A stretch of DNA of 64,000 nucleotides from NCBI GenBank assembly GCA_036927565.1, contig JAYESD010000011.1, positions 94,525,178-94,589,177 of the forward strand. The letters are read 5' to 3'. The translations under genes and the position numbers were made by a program. Source of the DNA: Tuctoria greenei (taxonomy: Eukaryota; Streptophyta; Magnoliopsida; Poales; Poaceae). Under the pieces are notes generated by a model that was given only the letters and a program-made list of their open reading frames with translations, had not been told where the DNA came from and made no database searches. Positions 46,300-56,223 of this stretch are shown here, piece by piece. Within the stretch, counting starts at the first letter, position 1, and each line of letters starts with the position of its first letter.

Positions 46300-49060
46300 A
46301 AAGATCAGTAATAAAGTAAAATAAATGCACTTACACATACATTGCAATTAGGCTGCTCTCCAAATAAAGCCATGCGTAAGCAGACATGGAAGACGCACGT
46401 TTTGACCGGAGCTTGTCGTGGGACGTTGAATGCAGTATCATGTTTAAGTTGTCAGCATTTTCCTTTTACTTGTCCAAAATCCCTAAACAAAAAAACTCAC
46501 AGTTAATGTAAAATTATCATGCAAGGACAAAATAGTCAGAAACTAAAGTGAAGAAGGAACTTACTCGTCAATAAAGGAAGAGATATCACTCCATGAACGG
46601 GTTGTTCGCTCGCCAGTTTTTCCATCTCTCGACCTTGAGGAGTCATAGTACTAGACTTGGTCGTACCTTGTAGAAATTGCTATGGTTACCCAATGGTTAC
46701 CCTGGTTGAACGGTACGACCATGAGCTCCTTATCATTGTAGTGTTTCATTGCCTTCACAAAGTATTGAACATTATCTTTTTGACCGCTCGACATTTGAAT
46801 ATAAGTTCTCACTGGTACTTGTGGGTCAAGATATGCAGGAGACGCATTTATCGTGTGATGACAAGTATGTTGTTGCTGGTGCCTACATGCAAAATGCCAA
46901 ATTTGTTACATATAACACTTATATTGAGCATATGTATTGAAGAACCTAGTTTTCGAGGACTTACAATGCGAAGCAGTGTATTAGAGAGACATCCAACGCG
47001 TAGAGGTTGAAAAGGTCATATAGATCGGACCATGTGGTTACAAAAGCGCCATCACCCGAGAGAAAGTGTTTATCCTTCATTGCTACTAGTATGGTATCAC
47101 ACTTTTTGTAATTTTCCATGTAGTATTGATGAAGTTGAACACAAGATTTACCAACTTGTTTGAGTGCGACTGTAGTTAACATTGGCTTTCCCCTTTCAAA
47201 CTTCGGGTTTGGATGCGTCATAGCTTTTCGCGCCCTCGGGTTAGTTTCCGACTCTGTCATTAGTTTCTTCCAACCTTCCTTAAACGATAATCACTGCTAC
47301 GGCTGACTCTTGTTCTTAGCACGTACATTCCTTGTCGGTTTTGCCGGTGGCTGATCAGGTGTAGGGTGCATGGCACTTTGAGTGCGAGGTGGAGACCGAT
47401 GTGGCTGCTCCTCAAGTGGAGAGTTATGCAGCAGCTCTAGAGTTGGAGACAGATGCGACTTCTCTGTAACTTGAGGCAACTGCTGTCCAATTGGAGACTT
47501 CTACTGCTTCTCCATAACTGGAGGCAACGATAGCTCTAGAATTGGAGACAGATCCATCTGTTCTGGATTTGGATGCAGAATCAGACGTGCCTCAGGAGAC
47601 ATCGAAGCAGTCGATGCGGAAGCTGCTACTACTGCTGCTGGGTCAAAAACAATAAGGCTCTGTCCCAACTGAACCCTTCTAGTAATTGCATCCTGCATTT
47701 TCAGCATTTATCATCCGGTGGGACTTCGAGCTGTAGGTTTTTTGTATTTGCATGCACCATGTCCACCTTGACCACAACATAGGATGTTGGGTCCGCCTGG
47801 ATGTCACCAAGCATGGTATGATAGGGATACATTAGCCCTCTCCCGACCTCAATTCGAGTGATTCCTCAGACCATTAGCAGAAGGCTGCATGTTGTTGGCT
47901 GAGCCAAGTTATCTATCGTGTCCAGCTCAATTGAAGGTCCAGATGTCGGTGCCTGACGATCCTCCTATGGTTGTGCACCCCAGCTGATGTAGAAGGAACG
48001 GTGCTCCTACGCTTCTCGTCGTTACTTAAGATGAAAAACGCGTTTGGGATTTCTATACCTACTCCCTCCAGCATTTGCTTCACGTCTTCTAGGAGCTCCC
48101 TTCTCAGTTCTGTTTTCAGCTCCTCGACGTCAACCTGTGATGTCGAGGTAGTTTTCCGCTTCCGAGAAGTATTCTTGTGTTCTGGAAAACCCTCCCTCGA
48201 GGTCAACTTACTGGAAACACCACAAACACAGCCTCATTGCTACGGTCTTTGCAGGGCCTTGGTGAGGGCATCGTTTTCCCTCTCACCATTTGACTCTTTG
48301 CTTCTCAGGTTCAAGGCTCTTTGAGCATTATTTAAGGTGCTCAGGCTACAGAAGCTGATATCGCCTGACTCAGACAGTTGTGAACGAGCACACATAAATG
48401 GTTTCAGCCGTCCACCGAAACTGTCATACGGATTCGCAACACCTAGCTCGGCCCATGCTTCATCCTGTTGTTCCCAAATCCTTTTTTTTGGCATAACCGA
48501 TGTTGCAGAGGTGGTGGTCAAGCTCGTTCTGCGATCGGAGCCACATCATGCGTTCACTGTTCTTGGCAAATTGTTGTGATTCACACTTTTCAACAAATCT
48601 CATCCAATATTCTTCTCACACATGTCGATACTTATGGAAGGGGGTTTCATGATTCTCTCAAAACTCACAAAGCTTAGTTTTGTAGGTCCTCCATGCATGA
48701 GAGATCATCTTCATAGCTAGCGTCTCCGCTTTTGTTTCATATGTTCCGGATAATGAACATATGGTTGGATAGAGCTTTAGAAGAGTTCATCTTTTTCATT
48801 TTCAGTCAAGTGATCGAATCCCTGCAGGTTTAGCGGCACCCTTTCCCAGCAGCTAGACAACAAATTCTGGATAGTCTCGTATTCACATTATGGTCCAGAG
48901 GTTAGCCATCTCCATTGGCCTCATCAACAGTCAAAACGTCTGTCGGCCACGTCGTCTGCCACCTTTTCTTTCTTGTGTTACCAGAGGCAGATGCATACTC
49001 TTCATGTGTCTGCTGTTGAGCCTCCTCTTCAATATGTTGCTGATGCTCCAACTGAGACAT
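46300..49060 (-). pseudogene. Second ORF of CACTA C with Ulp1-like (C48) peptidase domain
   Basis: Reads leftward from ATG at 49060 (MSQLEHQQH). A conserved N-terminal part (48521-48240) has WAELGVANPYDSFG and SLSTLNNAQRALNLRSK. A helical segment, DVEELKTELRRELLEDVKQML, follows (48206-47913), then a Ser/Pro-rich linker, then LHQYYMENYKK and FVTTWSDLYDLFNLYALD (47260-46961). The peptidase core is spread over frames: NQGNHWVTI carries the His (about 46710), YYDSSR the Asp (about 46640), and RQAPVKTCVFHVC the Gln and catalytic-type Cys (about 46390). The triad residues are all present, but stops and frameshifts break the ORF. Homologous in layout to the minus-strand gene of element A. Confidence 0.65.
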
Positions 49061-49261
49061 CTTCAAATTAACAAAAAGTCACTAAAATCATGTAAAACAT
49101 TATCAAATATCAGTCACATTCACACAAATAGTCACATAAGGGAGCAAATTCTCTCATGGCATTTGTACCTTAATAAGAAAAATATCTATGTTCCAAGTGT
49201 AAGGACAATCCAAACCAAGCAATCATTAAATAAATCATTAAACATTGACCGGTACTTAGCC

Positions 49262-49530
49262 AAAGCGTAATACTCTAAGCGTAGGACTCCGAAAATATAC
49301 TAAACGTTGCCTGATGAACCACCAAAGGCGCGGACCATTTCGACTACAACCAAAGCGTAATACTCTATGCTTAGTACTCCGAAAATATACTAGACATTGA
49401 CCGGTGAACCACCAAAGCGTGAACCATTTTGACCCAAACCAAAGCGTAATACTCTAAATGTAGTACTCCAAAAATATACTAAACATTAACCAGTGAGCCA
49501 CCAAAGTGCGGACCATTTCAACTCCAACCA
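49262..49530. repeat. Three tandem copies of an 89-90 bp unit in CACTA C
   Basis: AAAGCGTAATACTCTA starts units at 49262, 49352 and 49441, each followed by TAGTACTCC, AAAATATACTA, a CATTGACC-type stretch, GAACCACCAAAG and GGACCATTT. It lies just upstream of the start of the second ORF, in its probable leader or first intron. Confidence 0.8.
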
Positions 49531-50504
49531 AAGCACGAACAAACCATATGAGGGCAGTGCCGAGCTGGTCGACGGGGAGTTGAGCGTCGATGGCAGTAGC
49601 GTGACAATGATCAAGAGGGCGGTGTCAAGGCGGCGACAAACTCTGGGGAAGCGGACCAATGCGGCAGCGTGCTCTAGGGAAGGGGATGACGCGACAGCGG
49701 TTTCTAGGGCAAAAATCAGCGCGTGAGAGCTAGAGTGTCAAAAAGTTTTGTTAAGTGTTGGGAAGAGAGCGCACGAGAGAGCTAAAAGTACCTTAGGGCA
49801 ACAATCTGAGACCTGCCTCAGAAGACCAACCGCCGGGCGTGTCTCCCACACATATGTAAGCTCGTATGAGAGACAAGCTTTATAAGAGCACGTATCTTTT
49901 CTTTTGAATTAATACGAGCCATCGTCAGTAATGCCATTCATACAGATTGAGACATATAAATCAGAGACACGCTTTCTAAACACGCGCCTCCCATTATCTT
50001 AACTGAGAGACATGCCTTTGTGAGTCGTGTCTCGCATCACATCTGTATCCCATTTTCCAGGGCAGAGCAAGTGCTATATTTAGTAGTTCTCCATAAGAAA
50101 CAGAGCACAAGGCACCAGTACTTCTCCATAAAGAAAATAGAACACAAGGCATAAGTACTCCATAAGAAACAGAGCACATATGACCATTGAAAGTCAACTC
50201 AAATGACAATATTTTCACACATTTGAGCATATATCACACAAATATCCAAATGGAAGTCAATTTTTCACTCAATTGACAAAATTTTTACATATTTGAGCAT
50301 ATTTACACACAATCAGTTTGGTACTTTATGTTGCGGTCTTGGTTTTTTGAAATTCTTGACTTTTTCATGGTGGTCATTCTGCAAGTAAGGAAGTTCGTTG
50401 GCCGATGGTATTCTTAGCTTGATCATCGAGGTGACAAAAGCAGGAATCTCATCAAATTGTTCAAACTCTTTCTCATCGATGGCATTCTCGACTTAGACGA
50501 TTCG
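49531..50504. promoter_or_regulatory. Intergenic region of CACTA C with GC-rich leader and an internal subterminal-repeat island
   Basis: 49550-49790 is a GC-rich leader-like block for the second ORF. 49795-50040 holds several GAGACANGC / GTGTCTC copies matching the element ends. 50040-50230 has short AGAAACAGAGCACA repeats. The 3' end of the transposase is at 50505. The island therefore sits at the promoter of the second ORF, as in element A. Confidence 0.55.
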
Positions 50505-53500
50505 TCATTTTCCATGTATAACCACATTAAGTCTTTTATTTGTTGTGTCTGGAACATAGAACACTTGAGCAACATGTTCTGCTAACACGAAAGGCTCCAA
50601 CTTATATCCTTGATGGTTAAGATCAACGCTAGTGAACTCGTACTTGTCTTTTACAACACCTTTGATTCCATCAACCCAGTTGCAACAGAAAAGAGGAATA
50701 TTGAATCCTAGAAAGTCAAGCTCCCATATCTCTTGTATTTGACCATAGTACATGTATTTGTCTTCGCCAGCAACATTATAAGCATCAACATGGACACCAC
50801 TATTTTGATACGTGCTTTTCTTATCTTGTTCTACAGTGTAGAATGTGTATCCATTTATGTTGTACCCTTGATATGTAATAACTGTGAATATAGGACCACG
50901 ATCCAACTTTTTTAAGTATTCACTTGTTTGAGTATCCGATGAGTGAGAAATCCGATCTTGGGGCTAGCAATGAATTTTCTACTATGTTCATTTGCTAAGC
51001 AATATTCATTGCGGCCAGGATTGTCTCTAAGAACCACCTCCTTGTGCTCATCGAGGTACTCCGACACAATGGACATGTGTTGCAACACCTGGAAATAAGC
51101 GCAGAAGAATAAATGTGAATCTAGAGTTATAGCCTTCCTCCCAATGGTCCTTTTTCCTGTGAGCGTCCTGTCATAACGAGACATGGTAACACCAATCGGG
51201 TTACTCCAGTCAGTGTAGTTTAGACCCCACTCCACAGCTTCCTCTGTAGAGTATCCTTGTACCATCATGCCCTCAGGGTAAGCTCTATTTCTAATGAAGG
51301 ACATCAGTATGCCATTGAATCTCTCGTATGCATACATCTGGTGAAGGAACACATAGCCAAGTAGCTTTGTCTCCTTAATAAGATGAGTTTTGAAATGGAC
51401 GATGATGTTGAAAAAGGCATGTGGAAAATACATCTCAAGGAAGCATAAAGTTTCATAGTGCCTTTTTTCCAATGAATCAAGGTCTTCTTAACATAGTACT
51501 TTTTGACCAATTGCATTGAAGAAAAAGCAAAAGTTCATTATAGCGTCCAGAACATTGACGGGTAGGATATTCCGAATTCCAACAACAATCATCTGCGTAC
51601 GCAATACATGGTAATCATGAGATTTCACACCGGGAGCTACTTTTAGTTCTGGAAATGAAAAAAATCCTTGAGATGTTCATTGAGTAACCGGATGGTACTT
51701 TCACATTTTTCAAGAACCCACAAAACTTTTTCTTTTCATTTTCTGAAAAGGTGATGCATGATGTGGGTAGTTTCGTTCCTTTTACTGAGTCATCGACCCA
51801 CAACTCATAGCTAATTCCCATTTTCACTAGATCTGCCCGTACATGTCCATGGCCCCTAGTTTTCCCATCCCTATTAAGCAATGTCCCGAGTAGGCTCTCG
51901 CACACATTCTTCTCAACATGCATCACATGAATCGATTGACGGACGTCGAAGTGTTTCAAATACGGTAGCTCCCAAAAAATCGATTGCTTATTCCACATGT
52001 CATCTTCACCAGTATTTTTGTCAGTCCTTTTCCGCTTACCAAGGACAACATGGATATCCTTGACCATTTCATAGACTTCATGACCCGTGAGATGAGGTGG
52101 ACGACGCCTCTTCTCAGTGTCACCATTGCAATTATCCTTCATACTCCGAAACGGGTGCTTTATTTGAATGTAGCGTCGATGTCCCATGTACACTATTTTT
52201 TCATGACTCGCTCAACTACTTTGAGTCTGTTTCTCTCAAATAATGTGGACATCCGCAACCTACTTTCTTACTCTATTTGTTCAAGTTACATGCCACTGGA
52301 AATTCACTAATAGTGTACTCATGCTTGTGGTCATCCCAGGCCTACACTCTATCGTTGTACGACACTGCTTCAGTTCTTCAACCAGAGGCCTGAAATAAGT
52401 GTTGATGTCATTCCTAGGTTGTTTTGGCCCCAGTATTAGTCCTGAGATCATAATATATTTTTGTTTGTTGCACAACCAAGGAGGAAGGTTCAAAATTCAT
52501 AGCACAATTGGCCATGTGCTATGTGTGCTACTATTAAAAAAAGATTCATCCCATTAATGCTCATTGTGATCCTAATAATCCTTGGATCAATGGCAAATTA
52601 AGGATTTCGTGAATCAATATTTTGCCACTATGTGGCATCAACAGGATGTCTTATCATTCCAACATACTGCTTATGCATCTCTTTGTGCCATCGCAACAAT
52701 TCTGACTCCTTGTTTGCAAAACCTCTTTAGGACCTTTTTTTCATGTATTGCAGTTCTTGTCATCACCGTCATCTTTCCTACAATTGAATTGGTCCGTTCC
52801 ACAAATAGGGCATGTCTTAAGGTTTTTGTACTCAGGTACACGATATAAAATGCAATGATTCTTGCACGTGTGGATTTTCTCCACCTCCAAACCTAGTGGA
52901 CAGATTATCTGTTCTGCCTCATAAATTGTCGTAGGGACCGTGTTGCCTTGGGGTAACATGTCCTTAAGGATCGTCAACAATTTCTCAAAACCAAAATCAC
53001 TACATCCATTACTCGCCTTCAACTGGAATTTTTTTTTCCACCGCAAACAGTTTTGTATACTTAGCCGCACAACCATGATACAATGGCTTCTTTGAGTCTT
53101 CGACCATCGTCCTAAAATTTGCATGTTCACCATTATTGTACCGATCATTGTCACCATGTCTCTCGACATTGTGTACCATCTCCTCTATGTTGTGCACCTG
53201 AAACTCAATGTTGTCATCGGTAAATCCTGTTATATCTTGCTCGTTCACATCCTCATTGTGATCTTCTTCGACACTGGTAGGGACCTCCCTCTATAGATAT
53301 GAATCTCTCATCTCTGCTTCATTAAGTCCCTCCTCCCCATGTTTGTTAAACCATCGATAATCCACCATGAATCCATGTGTGATCAAATGTGACCTTAACA
53401 CTTCATATGTGCAATATCTCTTCTCATTCTTGCAGTGTTTGCAAGGACAACAAATAGTGCCTCTAATGTTGTCCAACATGTCTTTCTTTGCAAAATAGAT

Positions 53501-53572
53501 AAATGCATCTACCCCTTGGATATATTCATTGCAAAGGCTCGGCCCATACTTCCAACTTCGATTCGACAACAT
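50505..53572 (-). pseudogene. TNP2-type CACTA transposase of element C
   Basis: ATG at 53572. Order: Transposase-associated domain (CPCKHCKNEKRYC, VLRSHLITHGF); acidic linker (53248-53009); after a frameshift, GFEKLLTILKDMLPQGN and the Cys-rich CKNHCILYR, CPICG (53010-52800); a heavily damaged TNP2 stretch (52800-52200); IHVMHVEKNVCESLLGTLLN and FLKNVKVPSGYSMNIS (52193-51615); DUF4218 with FLHQMYAYERFNGILMSFIRN and YPEGMMVQGYSTEEAVEW (51472-50912); DUF4216 with YNINGYTFYTVEQDKKSTYQN and AEHVAQVFYVPD (50906-50505). The most complete C-terminal half of the three CACTA transposases here, but dead overall. Confidence 0.8.
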
Positions 53573-54215
53573 CTACATACAGAAAAGAAGAGATAAGTCA
53601 AAGAAATTTGAAGCTACAGATAGTCAAGATCTAAAGGGATAAAAAAATATTAAGGAACGGGAGAAGAGGACTAAGCATTTGTTTTCTGATCCACTGATAA
53701 TCACCGCGAGACTTTTAGAAGAGCACCTCTAAAGTGAGAAAGAACAGGGCAAGAACAGGGCAGATCTGGTAGCCACTTGTTCTGCCACAGCTGGGAGGTC
53801 ATAGAAGGGCCACAGAAAATTGAGAGGAACCGAAATAAAGCACGTCTCTCTATAGAGGGAATGGGAGACGAGCCCACTTCCATAACAAAAGAAGACTCTC
53901 CTGACCGATGGGTATGGGAGACGCGCTAGATTCAATTATGAAAGGAGGCGCACTGCAAGGAAAGTCTATCTCAGTGACGAAAGAAATATGAGTCACGCTC
54001 AATGTAAGCACGTCTCCCGTTTGTCAGAGAGGAGGGCGCATCTCGGGTACCTACTTAAATGAGACAGGTTGTATTGTAATGCATCTCCTTGTACATTCAA
54101 CTGAGCCATGTCAGATCCTCGCTGAAGCGGGCTCGTATCGTTTAAGGTTATCAAAGACAATCTCTTTTTAGCACGTCGCCCATCTTTGTCTCCTTTTTGG
54201 GTTTCTTATGTAGTG
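53573..54215. repeat. Right leader and subterminal repeat array of CACTA C
   Basis: 53573-53820 holds the probable leader of the transposase. From about 53830, GGGAGACGNGC/GCGTCTC-type repeats alternate up to the terminus TTTCTTATGTAGTG ending at 54215. Confidence 0.75.
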
Positions 54216-54519
54216 GCAAATACATAAGGAAGGTTTTGACAATGGTCTAATAAGCTTCACCATAATCTGATTGATATTTCCTCGTGATGCTTAGTGCATA
54301 GGATACATCTGGGGGTGTACATAACATGACATACATGATGGATCCAATAGCCAAAACATAAGGAATTGCTCTCATCCTCTTCTTCCCATCAAGTGTCGAA
54401 GGACACTGACTCTTGCTTAGAGTAATGCCATGTGACATTAGCAAGAAACTGTTGATACCCTGCATAGTAGGTAACCCTTCATACCGGAAGAGGATGCGTT
54501 GAGTTCCACCTTCTAGTAT
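54216..54519 (-). pseudogene. Ty1/copia reverse transcriptase, C-terminal part
   Basis: Leftward frame: SFLLMSHGITLSKSQCPSTL, IPYVLAIGSIMYVMLCTPPDVSYALS, then TIVKTFLMYL at the element C junction. This matches the end of copia RT, where the family has SIMYAMLCTRPDV. Upstream RT, integrase and gag are missing because gypsy 3 starts at 54520; they may lie beyond the window on the far side of that element. Confidence 0.8.
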
Positions 54520-55348
54520 TGTGGACTTCCGGGGCAACACGTGCCTCGTAGTGCCAGACCTGCCTCCCTCCTTAGGATGGCTCTAGTGCTGCCACATGCC
54601 CGCAATGCCGGACCTGCCTCCCTCCTTAGGGTGATTGTGGTGCTGCCACGTGTCCTGCCATGTCGGATCTGCCTCCCTCCATAGGTGGCTCCAATGCTGC
54701 CATGTGTCCCGGGGTGCTAAACCTGCCTCCCCAACAGGGGAAGCTCTGGTGCTGCCACGTGTCTAGTAGCTCCGGACTTTCCTCCTCGCATAGGGAAGCT
54801 CCAGAGCTACTACATGTCACATGTTTGGATCTATGCCTACAACGGGAAAACTTCAGGATCTCCAATGGCGTGGACATTCAAGGGATATCAATTGGCCATT
54901 ACAAGACCTGGTTAACACATCTTTAATGCCATATATTAATGACGCACAATTAGAGGACTATCAAGACTGGTAACGCTACCATTAAAGCACATTATCAGAC
55001 TATTAACCCCCCTTAACATCCATATATCATGTATAGGGTGGTTATTACAACCGGGGCCACCTGTTGGGCAACGGCGCATACTGTAACAGCCAGTCCTTGG
55101 CATCTATAAGGGCTACACTGCACGGTAGAACTCAAGCAATACAAATCTATTCAAGGCTCAGGCTTACAAGCTTATACAAGACGCATACACCCCGTGGAGT
55201 AAGGTATTACACTCAGGCGACCTGAACCACGTAAGACTCCTCGTGTCACCTTGCTCTTGGATCTAGAATTTGCTCCCTCCCTAAATACGAACCTCTGTGG
55301 ACTACTTCTTTGTACTACCAGGGGAAGTTTTGTTGGCACACTTCGACA
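54520..55348 (+). repeat. 5' LTR of gypsy 3
   Basis: About 829 bp, TGTGGACTTCC...CACTTCGACA, close in length to the 855 bp LTR of gypsy 1 and ending at the same point relative to the primer-binding-like site. It shows a repeated GTGCTGCCA(C/T)(A/G)TG...CCTGCCTCC phrase at 54555-54800 (about five units of 60-65 bp). Confidence 0.7.
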
Positions 55349-55388
55349 TTTGGCGCGCCATGTAGGGGGGCTCTCAAGATCTTTCAGA

Positions 55389-56112
55389 TGGTGAACTCTG
55401 CTGTCGCTTCAAACGGACCGGCTACACAAGCCGTTGGTGGAAATCCCTCCAATTCTTAGCAGCAGCCACCATTGTCCCGGCGAACATCGTTCCACCACCA
55501 CCCCACCTGCTGCAGCAGCCAACGCTCGACAGCAGGATGGTGACCTCGCATCGATCACGAAATCGACCAACAACCCAGAGAACACGCTAAACACAACACA
55601 TACTCTTCTTCAGCATCCTCCAGCACTTAGTGCTCCTCCGACTGTGCTGGAACAATGAGGTGCTGACGTTGAGCATCTGGTTGCTACCGCAGCCACTGCG
55701 CTCAAGAACTAGGGTCTGCCCCATGCAGGGCAGGCACCTTCCTGTCATAGGACCTTGTCTGGAAGACTTGGTCCTATGGCGTCGCAATTCAGGAGACGTG
55801 CACCCTCAAAGCATGCGATGTATCTTCCCTCTGGGGCTCTTCGTACTCATACTGCATCGAGGCTCCTAACTAAAGACCTTAGGTCGGAGCTTGACCGCCG
55901 GTACATGAGGCAGGATGGACGCGTCAACATCGAGCGTAGTCGCAAGAGGCGACTTGCTTGTGAAAACCCTTCTCCGCTAGGAGTTGGAGGCGGCTATTCG
56001 ACCCTCGTCTTGCATCTCTGCATGGTGAAGTGGCCACCCAAGTTCCAACTGCATATGCCAAAAAAGTATGACGGGACAATGAATCTCATCGAGTTTCTAC
56101 AAATCCTAAGGT
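55389..56112 (+). pseudogene. Gag fragment of gypsy 3
   Basis: ATG at 55389 aligns with MVNSA of gypsy 1. Later frames give PSGALRTHTASRL, then LRSELDRRYMRQDGRVNIERS, GVGGGYSTLVLHLCMVKWP and KYDGTMNLIEFLQI, homologous to the gag of gypsy 1 up to the EFLQIY position. There it stops and RNase H sequence begins without protease or RT between. Frames change at least twice before 55755. Confidence 0.75.
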
Positions 56113-56218
56113 TCCAGTCTTCACTGAGCCTCACTAGACTCTTCACTTTGGTGGCTCCGTGCAGAAGTAGGGGGCCGGAGCCGGAATCCTTCTCCTTGCT
56201 CCGATCGGGAGAAGGTCA
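56113..56218 (+). pseudogene. RNase H start of gypsy 3, joined directly to gag
   Basis: Reads FTEPH, stop, TLHFGGSVQK, stop, GAGAGILLLAPIG, homologous to the FTEPHWTLYFDGSMQKQ start of RNase H in gypsy 1, with the catalytic DG changed to GG. It is interrupted by the solo LTR at 56224 and continues at 58978. Confidence 0.7.
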
Positions 56219-56223
56219 CGTAC
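56219..56223. repeat. Target-site duplication CGTAC of solo LTR 2
   Basis: CGTAC here and at 58973-58977 flank TGTAACACCC...GGGCGTCACA. The interrupted RNase H frame rejoins across the site. Confidence 0.9.

Larger units (their letters stand above)
45418..54215 (-). mobile_element. CACTA (En/Spm) transposon C, inserted in the copia element
   Basis: Left terminus CACTACACAAGAAAGG (45418); right terminus is the complement of CACTACATAAGAAACC (ends at 54215). Subterminal GAGACGNGC/GCNCGTCTC-type repeats fill 45430-46000 and 53820-54180. Two minus-strand genes: a TNP2 transposase (53572-50505) and a Ulp1-like second ORF (49060-46300). At 8.8 kb it is complete in layout but its genes carry many stops. 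Its insertion splits the copia pol between the LFLMYL-type segment and RTKDVFL. Confidence 0.85.
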
